A DNA stretch of 64,000 nucleotides, from contig JAJFLE010000084.1 in the NCBI GenBank assembly GCA_021772835.1, positions 1 through 64,000 on the forward strand. The letters run 5' to 3'. Positions 17,560 to 25,923 of this stretch are shown here, piece by piece. A program made the position numbers and the translations under genes. The notes below the pieces were generated by a model. The model ran no database searches. It had not been told where the DNA came from and saw only the letters and a program-made list of their open reading frames with translations. How positions within the stretch are numbered: the stretch's first letter is position 1; the number at the start of each line of letters is the position of its first letter. The DNA comes from Mariprofundus sp. (GTDB taxonomy: Bacteria > Pseudomonadota > Zetaproteobacteria > Mariprofundales > Mariprofundaceae).

Positions 17560-19284
17560 ATGCTCATGCGTCAGACAGCTGTTACCATCCTTTGTGCCCT
17601 TATAATAACAGCATGCGGCATGCAGAAACCAGACACACAAGAGAGCGCAGATAAACCAACAACTGTAACCCGTGCCGATTTCAGGCAAATGGATACAGCA
17701 TTTCTATATCTTGCCGCGCAGGATGCACTGAAAGAAGGTAATCATCTGCTTGCCATTGAGCTGTTATCCGCCTTGGTCGAAAAGGAACCCTCGGCCATGA
17801 CTCCGCACCTGCAACTGGCTGCATTGCTGCTGCAGACGGGCAGACCAGTTGACGCCGAGCAACACATCGCTGAACTGTCAAAAGCACCCACACTTTCAGC
17901 TGAACAGCTTGAGCAACTTAAACTGACCCAGATTAGAATGCTTGTCACCCAAGGCAACATGGATCAGGCACTATCATCGCTGGATGCGTTTCTCAAAACA
18001 CGTCCTGCACATGTCATGGCCCGCGAAATTCAGGTGCGCATTTTAGCCAACCAGAATCGCGTGGATGAGGCCCTGGCTGCTATCAATCAAGCCATAGCAG
18101 CAGATGAGTTGCCCGAGCTTCGTTTGTTACAGGCCCAGCTGCTGTTAAAGAAAAATGACTTGATGGCTGCCAGAGTTTCATTGAAACGCATGCTGATGCT
18201 GGAACCGGAAAGTGATACCGCAGCTATCATGCTCAGCGGTATCGCTTTGAAAGAAAACAGAGCTGAAGATGCTGAAAATATTCTGCGTCAGTTTTTACTC
18301 CCCTATCCCCAAGCCATGCGTGTCAGTCACGCCTTGGGAAAAATGCTGACCGAACAAAATCGTATCGCAGAAGCGATTCTGATTTATAGGGATGCCGATA
18401 CACAGTCGGGCGGTAACCCCGACATACTGCGTTCTCTCGGCATGCTCTACTTTCGCCATCAGGATTTTGAAAAAGCTGAAGAAATATTCAGCAGACTGTT
18501 GCAGGCAGAACCGACAGATCAGACCCGCTTCTATTACGCAACCAGTCTTGAGGCACTACAGAAGCCTCAGCAAGCCAGACAAGTCTATGAAAGCATCAAT
18601 CCGAAAAGCAGCATGGGTCAAGAGGCTCAGGTTCGCCTGGCTGGCATTGATTTTGGCAGCGGAAAAACCAAACAGGCTGAAAAACGGTTACTCAGCGTCG
18701 TCAGCACCGACCCCGAAAATTTAGAAGCTTTCATGATGTTAAGCAGCATCTGGCTTGCACAGGGGAAAAATAAAAACGTCATATCCTACACGGAACACCT
18801 GCTCGCAAATGATGGCATTTACCCACAAATTTTGTTTAACAGGGCTGTCGCATTCGAACACCTGAAACAGTATGACGGTGTTGTGATCATGCTCAACCGC
18901 GTCATTGCTAAACATCCCAAACATAGTGAAGCACTCAACTTTCTGGGTTACACCTATGCTATCCAGGGTATACATCTGGACAGAGCAGAAGCCTTAATCA
19001 AACGCGCCCTGCAGGAAAAACCCGGGGACGGTTATTATCTGGATTCACTGGCATGGGTCTACTATAAGAAAGGTGATTATGCCACAGCACTGGTAAGCCA
19101 GAAACAGGCAGTTGCGAGCATTTCTGATGATGCCATCATGTTCGAACACTTGGGTGACATACTGTGGAAAAATGGCGACTTCGATTCTGCCCGCCGGGCA
19201 TGGCAAAAAGCCATTGAGCTGAATTCGGACAATAACAAACAGCTAAAAGGTAAAATTAGCGGCGGATTGGAACCCCAACCGTGA
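17560..19284 (+). CDS. TPR-repeat lipoprotein
   Basis: This 574-residue protein has a lipoprotein signal (AVTILCALIITACG, lipobox ITAC). Many tetratricopeptide repeats follow, for example PHLQLAALLLQTGRPVDAEQ and LGMLYFRHQDFEKAEEIF. The C-terminal repeats (LNFLGYTYAIQGIHLDRAEA, YLDSLAWVYYKKGDYATAL) are typical of a large TPR protein often found directly upstream of lolB and ispE. Such proteins are thought to scaffold envelope processes; no enzymatic domain is visible. The stop overlaps the lolB start (TGATG), so the two are translationally coupled. A second in-frame ATG at 17566 is an alternative start. Confidence 0.85.
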   Translation: MLMRQTAVTILCALIITACGMQKPDTQESADKPTTVTRADFRQMDTAFLYLAAQDALKEGNHLLAIELLSALVEKEPSAMTPHLQLAALLLQTGRPVDAEQHIAELSKAPTLSAEQLEQLKLTQIRMLVTQGNMDQALSSLDAFLKTRPAHVMAREIQVRILANQNRVDEALAAINQAIAADELPELRLLQAQLLLKKNDLMAARVSLKRMLMLEPESDTAAIMLSGIALKENRAEDAENILRQFLLPYPQAMRVSHALGKMLTEQNRIAEAILIYRDADTQSGGNPDILRSLGMLYFRHQDFEKAEEIFSRLLQAEPTDQTRFYYATSLEALQKPQQARQVYESINPKSSMGQEAQVRLAGIDFGSGKTKQAEKRLLSVVSTDPENLEAFMMLSSIWLAQGKNKNVISYTEHLLANDGIYPQILFNRAVAFEHLKQYDGVVIMLNRVIAKHPKHSEALNFLGYTYAIQGIHLDRAEALIKRALQEKPGDGYYLDSLAWVYYKKGDYATALVSQKQAVASISDDAIMFEHLGDILWKNGDFDSARRAWQKAIELNSDNNKQLKGKISGGLEPQP

Positions 19285-19820
19285 TGCCGTTGACTCACCG
19301 CCTGTTTTCCCCGGCCTTGCTCATACTGTTAACCCTCTTAGCGACGGGCTGCACAAAAAAAATCGATACTGACTCTGCAATCAGCATAGGCCCTTACACT
19401 GAGTTTTCAGGGCGCCTTATTGTCATTGAACCCAAACGTCGCTGGCAGGTCATCGTTAACTGGAAAGCACCATCCCCTGAATCAGGCTGGTTACGGCTCA
19501 CCCATGCTGTTACCGGCACCGTGGTCGAATTCCGCTGGTTGCACGGCCTTATGGAAGTCAGGAATAACAACAGCGTGCAGTGGAACAATATTGACCAGCA
19601 GCAGCTCAGTGCTCAAGGCATCGTACTGCCACCGCAACAACTGGCCAGTCTGTTACTTGGCAAAATGCCCGCACATTTCAAACAAAAAAAGAAAGCCGTA
19701 TGGGAAAGCAAGGCTTCCGGAAGCCTGATACGGATTGAGTGGGACACAGAGAAGCAGCGACTGATCATGACCGACATCCTGCATGGTCGTCGTGCCACAC
19801 TGATTATCCGGTCATCATGA
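19284..19820 (+). CDS. lolB: outer-membrane lipoprotein LolB
   Basis: LolB receives lipoproteins from LolA and inserts them into the outer membrane. It begins with a lipoprotein signal (LLILLTLLATGCTKK). The mature part has the FSGRLIV and RRWQVIVNWK strands of the LolB half-barrel, then ending strands around RIEWDTEKQRLIM. At 178 residues it is close to the usual 190-205. The ATG at 19284 overlaps the preceding stop; the GTG in the track is one codon earlier. The position between a TPR protein and ispE is the common proteobacterial arrangement, which supports the call. Confidence 0.85.
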   Translation: MPLTHRLFSPALLILLTLLATGCTKKIDTDSAISIGPYTEFSGRLIVIEPKRRWQVIVNWKAPSPESGWLRLTHAVTGTVVEFRWLHGLMEVRNNNSVQWNNIDQQQLSAQGIVLPPQQLASLLLGKMPAHFKQKKKAVWESKASGSLIRIEWDTEKQRLIMTDILHGRRATLIIRSS

Positions 19821-20704
19821 TACACCTCTCGGCTCCAGCCAAAATCAACCTGCATCTGCATGTCACAGGGATACGTGAAGATGGCATGCATGAACTTGAT
19901 ACCAGCTTTGCTTTCACTGAGGCCAGAGACCTGCTGAGCTTTGAAGCAGCGGACAGCATCCAGATCAGCTGTTCAAAAGCACATCTCAGCGGTAAAAAAA
20001 ACCTGGTCTTTAAGATACTGCAAGCCTTCAAAGATCACTGCGGTGTCCAGCAGGGCTTGAGAGTTCATATTGAAAAAAACATTCCCGAGCAGGCGGGGCT
20101 TGGCGGCGGCTCATCCGATGCGGCAACAGCACTGATAGCTGCCAACAGCCTGTGGGAGAGCAATTTAAGTACCGAGCAGCTCATTGCATTTGCCACACCT
20201 TTTGGCGCAGACATTCCATGCTTCCTGTTTGGTAAAGCCAGCATGGCTCTTGGCATTGGGGAAAAGCTGCAGGACTACCCTCACAATCTGCCGGATAAAC
20301 AGCTGCTATTGGCCTGGCCAGGCGTGGGACTTTCTACAGCCGAGGTGTTTCGTCACTTTGATCAATCTGTTGCAACGGGTGATCACACGTTGACCAGCCC
20401 TGGGGGGGTGGATACCATCCGCGGCGACTTACGCAGCCTTGGAGAAAATGATCTCGAAGGCAGCGCTTGCAGCTTGAGTCCTGAGGTTTCGAAACTGTTA
20501 CAGCAACTGCGAAATCACTCGGAAAAAGCATGGATGAGTGGAAGCGGCTCAACCTGTGTCGCTCTGTTTGATGAAAATCATCAGGCCAGTGAAATGGCCG
20601 ATGTTCTGAAACAGCAAGGTCTGGCGACCTGGACACACGTTGGCGGTATGCACGCGAAGCATCCGCTGCAGGCACAAAAGTACTGGGACGTAGCCAAGCG
20701 GTAA
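19817..20704 (+). CDS. ispE: 4-diphosphocytidyl-2-C-methyl-D-erythritol kinase
   Basis: IspE phosphorylates CDP-methylerythritol in the MEP isoprenoid pathway. It is a GHMP kinase of 295 residues starting at MIHLSAPAKINLHLHVTG, overlapping the lolB stop (ATGA). The ATP loop PEQAGLGGGSSDAA is the GHMP motif 2, and WMSGSGSTCVALF is motif 3. The last seven codons and the stop lie inside the tRNA-Gln gene that follows, so the C-terminus YWDVAKR is encoded by the tRNA 5' half. Confidence 0.96.
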   Translation: MIHLSAPAKINLHLHVTGIREDGMHELDTSFAFTEARDLLSFEAADSIQISCSKAHLSGKKNLVFKILQAFKDHCGVQQGLRVHIEKNIPEQAGLGGGSSDAATALIAANSLWESNLSTEQLIAFATPFGADIPCFLFGKASMALGIGEKLQDYPHNLPDKQLLLAWPGVGLSTAEVFRHFDQSVATGDHTLTSPGGVDTIRGDLRSLGENDLEGSACSLSPEVSKLLQQLRNHSEKAWMSGSGSTCVALFDENHQASEMADVLKQQGLATWTHVGGMHAKHPLQAQKYWDVAKR

Positions 20705-20758
20705 GGCAGCGGGTTTTGATCCCGTCATGCGCAGGTTCGAATCCTGCCGTCCCAGCCA
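20684..20758 (+). tRNA. tRNA-Gln (anticodon TTG)
   Basis: This 75-base gene includes an encoded CCA. The acceptor stem TGGGACG / CGTCCCA, the D arm around GCCAAGCGGTAAGGC, the anticodon stem GCGGG / CCCGT with loop TTTTGAT (anticodon TTG at 20716-20718) and the T arm GCAGG-TTCGAAT-CCTGC are all clear. The first 21 bases overlap the 3' end of ispE. It was probably transcribed with ispE and released by RNase P. Confidence 0.96.
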
Positions 20759-20771
20759 GTTGATTAGGGAT

Positions 20772-20809
20772 ACGCTGAAAAACTATACATCCATATAGTT
20801 TTTCAGCGT
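20772..20809. repeat. 16-bp perfect palindrome, ACGCTGA-ended element or terminator
   Basis: ACGCTGAAAAACTATA and its exact reverse complement are separated by the loop CATCCA, just after tRNA-Gln. The T-rich arm could act as a terminator. Its outer ends ACGCTGA...TCAGCGT are the same as those of the element at 53673-53800, so it may belong to a dispersed family. Confidence 0.7.
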
Positions 20810-21060
20810 GCAAAGGCATCATTGTACAGGATAGTGCAATGAGGCAGCCGCTGCGCGACAGGCTCATATCAGAGCCGCCCACAGGACAAGTGCCCCAGGC
20901 ACCTGTCACTTTACATTGCTTACGACATCAAACACTTACTGTGCATGATGTTAGCAGGCCACCCATAGCCTGCACGGATACTCTGATTTTCAGAGCATCC
21001 ATTAGACAGAATACACCGGTTGCCGAACAGGCATACCGCGCATTACACGGAGGTGTGATC
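20810..21060 (+). other. prs leader region
   Basis: No gene is seen here. Small stems occur: GCAGGC...GCCTGC and CTCTGATTTTCAGAG near 20957-20996. An ACATCA...TGATGT inverted repeat lies at about 20926-20953. The ribosome site GGAGGTG lies just before prs. The track ORF extending prs upstream from 20839 is not supported by homology. Confidence 0.5.
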
Positions 21061-22008
21061 ATGTTCCACGAAAAACTTCGGCTTTTTTCAGGCACCTCCA
21101 ACCCTATTCTGTCTCAAGACATCTGCGATCATATTGATCATCCACTGGGCGACCTCTATTTCCAGCGTTTTTCAGATGGTGAAATTTTCCTGCAAGTGAG
21201 AGAAAGTATCCGCGGTCTGGATGCATTTTTCATCCAGAGCACCAGCAAACCATGCAATGCCAACCTGATGGAATTACTGATTTTCATTGATGCAGCCAAA
21301 CGTGCATCAGCCCGCAATATCTGTGTCGTCATCCCCTACTTCGGCTATGCGCGCCAGGATCGCAAGAGCGCTGGCCGCACACCGATTTCGGCCAAGCTGG
21401 TTTCCGATCTGATCTCCCGCGCAGGTGCTACCCGTGTGTTAACACTGGATCTGCACGCCACCCAGATTCAGGGATTTTTCGATATTCCTGTGGATAATAT
21501 TTTTGCTATTCCGCTGTTCTCCAAAGACATTGAAGAAAAAAATGACCTCGATGACATTATGATCGTATCACCCGATGTAGGTGGTGTCGTGCGCGCCCGC
21601 GCGCTGGCCAATCGCCTGCATGTAGACATGGCCATTGTGGACAAACGCCGCCCTGCGCCGAATGTCGCCAAAGTCATGAACATCATCGGTGATGTTGCAG
21701 GCAAGCACTGCATTCTCATTGATGATATGGTAGATACCGCTGGCACACTCTGCGGCGCAGCTGAAGCCCTGCTTGAACGAGGCGCTACCAAGGTCTCCGC
21801 CTACTGTTCGCACGGTGTACTTTCAGGCCCTGCCGCAGAACGCCTGGCTAACTCATGCCTGACTGAACTGGTCATTACCGACAGTATCATGCAGCCGGAT
21901 CAGATCATGGACACGGGTAAAGTGCGCATCATCTCGATTGCCCCGCTGATGGGTGAAGCGATCACGCGCATTTATGATGCCCGCTCAATCTCCAGTCTGT
22001 ACGAATAA
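21061..22008 (+). CDS. prs: ribose-phosphate pyrophosphokinase (PRPP synthetase)
   Basis: Prs makes PRPP from ribose 5-phosphate and ATP for purine, pyrimidine, His and Trp synthesis. The start at 21061 (MFHEKLRLFSGTSNP) has GGAGGTGTGATC upstream and gives 315 residues, the normal length. Motifs include FSDGEIFLQVRESIRG, the catalytic flexible-loop region PYFGYARQDRKSAGRTPIS, and the PRPP loop ILIDDMVDTAGTLCGAAE. It follows ispE and tRNA-Gln, a widely conserved order. Confidence 0.97.
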   Translation: MFHEKLRLFSGTSNPILSQDICDHIDHPLGDLYFQRFSDGEIFLQVRESIRGLDAFFIQSTSKPCNANLMELLIFIDAAKRASARNICVVIPYFGYARQDRKSAGRTPISAKLVSDLISRAGATRVLTLDLHATQIQGFFDIPVDNIFAIPLFSKDIEEKNDLDDIMIVSPDVGGVVRARALANRLHVDMAIVDKRRPAPNVAKVMNIIGDVAGKHCILIDDMVDTAGTLCGAAEALLERGATKVSAYCSHGVLSGPAAERLANSCLTELVITDSIMQPDQIMDTGKVRIISIAPLMGEAITRIYDARSISSLYE

Positions 22009-22022
22009 GCGAAGGTTCTGCA

Positions 22023-23372
22023 ATCCCCTCAACTGAGCCTGTAAAGCCCCTCCGCATTGATGCGGCATCAATTACCGCCCACTATGCCCGCCTCAACAGC
22101 ATGGGCGGTGATGAAAAAGGTGGCTTTGATCGCCCAGCCTATTCAGGCGAAGAAAGCTGCGTCATGCAATATTTTGCAGAACAGGCGAAAGCTTCCGGCT
22201 TACAGCACCATTACGACAACCTGGGCAATCTTATCATTGAAACCTCGGGGGCTTTCGAGCAGTGGGTTGAGACCGGCTCACATGTCGATACCGTGCCCTG
22301 CGGCGGCAACTTCGATGGCCTGGCTGGTGTAGTTGCAGGATTTGTTGCCCTGCAAAGCATCGCGAAATTGACTCCCCCACTTCATCATGGGCTACGCTTG
22401 CGCATCTGGCGCGGAGAAGAGTCAGCTGCTTTCGGTATCACCTCCATTGGTTCACGTGCTGCATTCGGCCAGCTATCTCCATCCAGCCTTACCATGAAGT
22501 GCCGGGGCAAACTCCTGCGTGAAGCCATGTCCGACCAGCATGCTGATCCAGCTGCCATAGAAAACAGCACACCATCCATATCAGCAGATGAAAAAGAACA
22601 TATTGCCGCCTATATCGAATTGCATATTGAACAGGGAAAATTACTGGAAACAGAACAGCGTAATATCGGTATTGTCACAGCCATTCGTGGCTCACGGCGC
22701 AGCTGGATAAGCTTAAGTGGCACATTTGATCATTCGGGAGCCACACCCATGGGCAACCGTTACAGACAAGATTGCAACCTGGCCATGGCCTATATGCATG
22801 TTCGACTTGATGAGCTTGTGCACGAGAATATTACTAACGGTTTTGATCTGGTTCAGACCATCGGCGTCATCAATAGCCATGGCGATAAAAATGAGAACCT
22901 TGCCATCTATAACAATGCAGTCAGCAAGGTCAGTGGCGCGGCCTTCTTTTCTCATGAAATTCGCGGCGCCGATGCCAACGAAGTTGCAGCCTACTACCGG
23001 CAGGCAGAGATACTCATTCATAACACCGCTGCTGAATTCGGCATAAACGCACGCATCGAAACATTCTCCGATCAGTCAGGTATCGGTACGCTAAATGAGA
23101 ACATTCAGCAGCAGATCACGGATGCCTGCGATGATCTGAAACTTTCTCATGCACACATGCCAAGCGGCGCCTGGCACGATGCCGCCGTAGTGGCTGGACA
23201 ACAACGCCGCAACGGCTCAGCTATCCCTGTCGGCATGATTTTCATCCCCTGCCGGAGTGGTATCAGCCATTCACCGGATGAATATGCGTCATCTCAGCAG
23301 ATTGCCGACGGCGCTTCTGTTCTGGCGACCACACTACTGCAGCTGGCATCCCGTAATATACAAGCAGATTAA
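22023..23372 (+). CDS. M20-family amidohydrolase (allantoate/N-carbamoyl amino acid hydrolase-like)
   Basis: This zinc-dependent hydrolase of the hydantoinase/carbamoylase type has TGSHVDTVPCGGNFDGLAGV (metal His and Asp), WRGEESAAFG with the catalytic/metal Glu pair, IELHIEQGKLLE and SGAWHDA. Substrates in this family are allantoate, ureidoglycine or N-carbamoyl amino acids; which one applies cannot be told. Family-like sequence (RIDAASITAHYARLNSMGG) runs upstream of the first ATG at 22101, yet the frame has no ATG, GTG or TTG back to its stop codon at 21975. The ATC at 22023 lies 7 bases after GAAGG, and ATT at 22056 is another option. So the start is probably non-canonical, or a base is wrong. 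Confidence 0.75.
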   Translation: MPSTEPVKPLRIDAASITAHYARLNSMGGDEKGGFDRPAYSGEESCVMQYFAEQAKASGLQHHYDNLGNLIIETSGAFEQWVETGSHVDTVPCGGNFDGLAGVVAGFVALQSIAKLTPPLHHGLRLRIWRGEESAAFGITSIGSRAAFGQLSPSSLTMKCRGKLLREAMSDQHADPAAIENSTPSISADEKEHIAAYIELHIEQGKLLETEQRNIGIVTAIRGSRRSWISLSGTFDHSGATPMGNRYRQDCNLAMAYMHVRLDELVHENITNGFDLVQTIGVINSHGDKNENLAIYNNAVSKVSGAAFFSHEIRGADANEVAAYYRQAEILIHNTAAEFGINARIETFSDQSGIGTLNENIQQQITDACDDLKLSHAHMPSGAWHDAAVVAGQQRRNGSAIPVGMIFIPCRSGISHSPDEYASSQQIADGASVLATTLLQLASRNIQAD

Positions 23373-23561
23373 GCTCAGAATGACCATGAACGCTGAGATG
23401 TAAACGCTTATCCCAGTGGCTTGCCAACCTCTCTACCTGATGCCTGAACCATGTATGTAGCTGTCGTTTGCAATGCCTTGTTCGCCGCATTTGAACAGTA
23501 TAGCGATGATTTTGATCGATTTTTTTGTCAACGATGCGGTGGCTGATGAGCTATAAGAGCG
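23373..23561. other. spacer between convergent genes
   Basis: No convincing gene or strong terminator was seen. Short minus-strand frames in the track here have no recognisable features. Confidence 0.4.
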
Positions 23562-24716
23562 CTATAAAGGAATACGCATACGTACGGGTTCGACTACCCC
23601 CACCGTGTGGGAAAAGCTGCGCAGCCGCTCCATGATTGGCTTGTTCACCTCCTGATCTTTAGCCATCAAAAGCAAACCACTTATAGTTTTAATCTCCTCA
23701 TCGGCAATCATCCCTACCTGAATCTCGCGCATTTTCAGGCTTCGAATATCCATTTTACGTTCAATCAGTTGAATATTATTCAAGACTTTCAGAATGATGG
23801 GATGATATACGCCTGTTCTGCCCTGCATAATCGTCACACTTGAATTTATCGGGTGATTCTGTGATGTCAGCAGATCAAAATCGATGGCAGCCTTGAGCAT
23901 CATGCCACCTAGCTCCACCTTGTCTTCAGGCAATGCATGAACACTCCCGCAGGCGGCACTGCTGTCCGAGAACTTCAGTTGCTGGTGTGCTATCATGCCT
24001 GAAATCTTTCCCAGTCTCGGAATATTACTTAGCAGCTCAGCAGCAAGGGCAGGATGAGACTTAAAGATTATTTCCTCATTACTATTGAGCCTTTCAGCCG
24101 CCATCACCTTGGACAAGGTTTCTGGCGGCAGCATAATGCAACCCAGGTCGCAAAGCATAGATGCAACCTCATAGCTCCAGACATTGGAGAGCCCAAGTTC
24201 TGTCGCCATATGTTTCATATAAAATTTAATGCGCGATGTGCGACTGAATGCAATCGGGTTGACTAGGCTTAATATCTGGCTCATCACCCGGAGACTGCCA
24301 ATCAAAGTTTGCTCCAGCAGCTCCTTTTCCACCCGCGTCAGACGATACTGCTCCAGCCCGGCATCCAATGTTTTGGCAAGTGAATCAGGCTCGCAGGGTT
24401 TGGTTAGAAAGCGGAATATATTACCCTCGTTGATGGCAGCCAGGGCATTATCCATATTAGCGAAACCCGTGAGCATAATGCGAACCGTGTCAGGTGCGAT
24501 CTTCCTTGCCTGCGATAGAAACTCCACTCCATTCATACCCGGCATGGCATAATCCGATACCACAACAGCAAAAGGGCCTTCTGCATGAAGTGCCTTCAAT
24601 CCTTCTTCCGGCCCATTCGCCGTATGCAGATTATATCGCTTTCTCAAGCTGCGTTTATAACCATCAAGCACGTTCTGCTCATCATCAACGCACAGGACTT
24701 TATTATTTTTTGCCAT
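23562..24716 (-). CDS. response regulator with degenerate HD-GYP-like output domain
   Basis: A receiver domain (about 1-125) has CVDDEQN, the phospho-acceptor Asp in VVVSDYAMPGMNG and the FLTKPC Lys. The C-terminal domain aligns loosely with HD-GYP phosphodiesterases: CDLGCIMLPPETLSKV sits where HDxGKxxIP is expected, and FKSHPALAAELLSNIPRL matches HPxxGAxIL. The metal-binding His-Asp is replaced by Cys-Asp and the GYP motif is absent, so c-di-GMP hydrolysis is unlikely. Its start overlaps the end of the REC-HDOD gene by 14 bases and has AGGGG upstream. It is the last gene of the peroxidase-kinase-regulator operon. Confidence 0.8.
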   Translation of the reverse strand: MAKNNKVLCVDDEQNVLDGYKRSLRKRYNLHTANGPEEGLKALHAEGPFAVVVSDYAMPGMNGVEFLSQARKIAPDTVRIMLTGFANMDNALAAINEGNIFRFLTKPCEPDSLAKTLDAGLEQYRLTRVEKELLEQTLIGSLRVMSQILSLVNPIAFSRTSRIKFYMKHMATELGLSNVWSYEVASMLCDLGCIMLPPETLSKVMAAERLNSNEEIIFKSHPALAAELLSNIPRLGKISGMIAHQQLKFSDSSAACGSVHALPEDKVELGGMMLKAAIDFDLLTSQNHPINSSVTIMQGRTGVYHPIILKVLNNIQLIERKMDIRSLKMREIQVGMIADEEIKTISGLLLMAKDQEVNKPIMERLRSFSHTVGVVEPVRMRIPL

Positions 24717-25923
24717 TGCTTAACCCCTTAAACATAGCCTGATATTTTTCCTGCCAGCGTGGCAAGTGATCAAGCAGACTAAGTTTTTCCAAATAGTCAA
24801 AATCAAACTCATTCTCTACAAATGCCGCTCCTAAACCGATGTCTTTATCCAGTGCATTGGCCACATGTACGGCTGTCAAGGCAAAGGAGATCTTTTCATC
24901 AGGACACTCGGATGGATTATCATGATAGGCAACACTTTCAGCCACCGTAGGAGAAAGTCCCCACAGACTGATAAGATAGGCTCCGATCTCGGCATGGCTG
25001 GCACCCAGCACCCTCCTTTCCACCGCCGATACAGATTCATTATGCTCACGGGACTCTCTCTCAATCTGACGATACTGCTCCAGGAAAGAGCTGATAATGA
25101 TCAGGCTGCCGATATTTTGCAGCAGACCGGCCAAAAATGCCTCGGCACACACGTGTTTGTCCTGCCCTTCCATCTCGGCAATAGCCTTGGCCAGCATGGC
25201 AATCCTGACACCATGATAGGATATCCGTTCCAGCGAGATGTCAGCCGGCAACATGAGACTTGAACACGTCTGCAGGTATAACAGCAGTGATTTGATGACG
25301 TCCGCGCCGAGCATCACAACGGCTTGAGATGGTGATTCAATTTTTCTTGTACAACCGAAAATCGGGGAGTTCGCCATCTGCAATACTTTTGCCGTGACAC
25401 CAACATCCTCGGCAATGATGTTGCCCACCTTTTTCATAGATGCGCTGGCTAACTTTAACTCCTGCTCAACTTCCAGATACACTCTGGGCAGGCTTGGCAG
25501 AAAACTGGCACGCGTAACCAGTGATCTGATCACTTTGTTTTCCAGCAGACCGCGCATATTGATTGCATGTGTAATCGTTCGTTTTAACTGATCTGCTTCG
25601 CAGGGTTTAGAGAGAAACTGATGTGCCGGCCAACCTGACTCCACAAATCTATCCACGTCATACTGACCAGACAGCACCACCCGAATCATATGTGGATGAG
25701 CTTCCACTGTTCGCTTAAGCAGCTCCGCACCATCCATGCCCGGCATACGCATATCGGTCACAAGCACGTCGTAATCCTTGCTCTCCATCATCTCCAGAGC
25801 CTTCTCGCCACCAAGCGCAAAACCAGCCACCCACTCAGATCGCATACTGCGCACCATACGCCTGAGTCCATCCAGGACCTCCTGCTGATCATCAACAAAT
25901 AATATACTGACCTTGTCACTCAT
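24703..25923 (-). CDS. response regulator with HDOD output domain
   Basis: A receiver domain (about 1-125) has FVDDQQE, phospho-Asp in VLVTDMRMPGMDG and FLSKPC. An HDOD domain follows (about 145-340: LPSLPRVYLEVEQEL, VGVTAKVLQMANSPIFG, SPSQAVVMLGADVIKSL). HDOD domains are non-catalytic relatives of HD domains found in signalling regulators. The start has AGGGG 7 bases upstream and overlaps the kinase 3' end by 8 bases, so the kinase and this regulator are likely a matched pair. Confidence 0.9.
   Translation of the reverse strand: MSDKVSILFVDDQQEVLDGLRRMVRSMRSEWVAGFALGGEKALEMMESKDYDVLVTDMRMPGMDGAELLKRTVEAHPHMIRVVLSGQYDVDRFVESGWPAHQFLSKPCEADQLKRTITHAINMRGLLENKVIRSLVTRASFLPSLPRVYLEVEQELKLASASMKKVGNIIAEDVGVTAKVLQMANSPIFGCTRKIESPSQAVVMLGADVIKSLLLYLQTCSSLMLPADISLERISYHGVRIAMLAKAIAEMEGQDKHVCAEAFLAGLLQNIGSLIIISSFLEQYRQIERESREHNESVSAVERRVLGASHAEIGAYLISLWGLSPTVAESVAYHDNPSECPDEKISFALTAVHVANALDKDIGLGAAFVENEFDFDYLEKLSLLDHLPRWQEKYQAMFKGLSNGKK

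Noticed and set aside
20839-21060. Upstream extension of prs by 74 residues
   Set aside because: Prs homology starts exactly at 21061, where GGAGGTG provides a ribosome site; the extension reads through leader hairpins.
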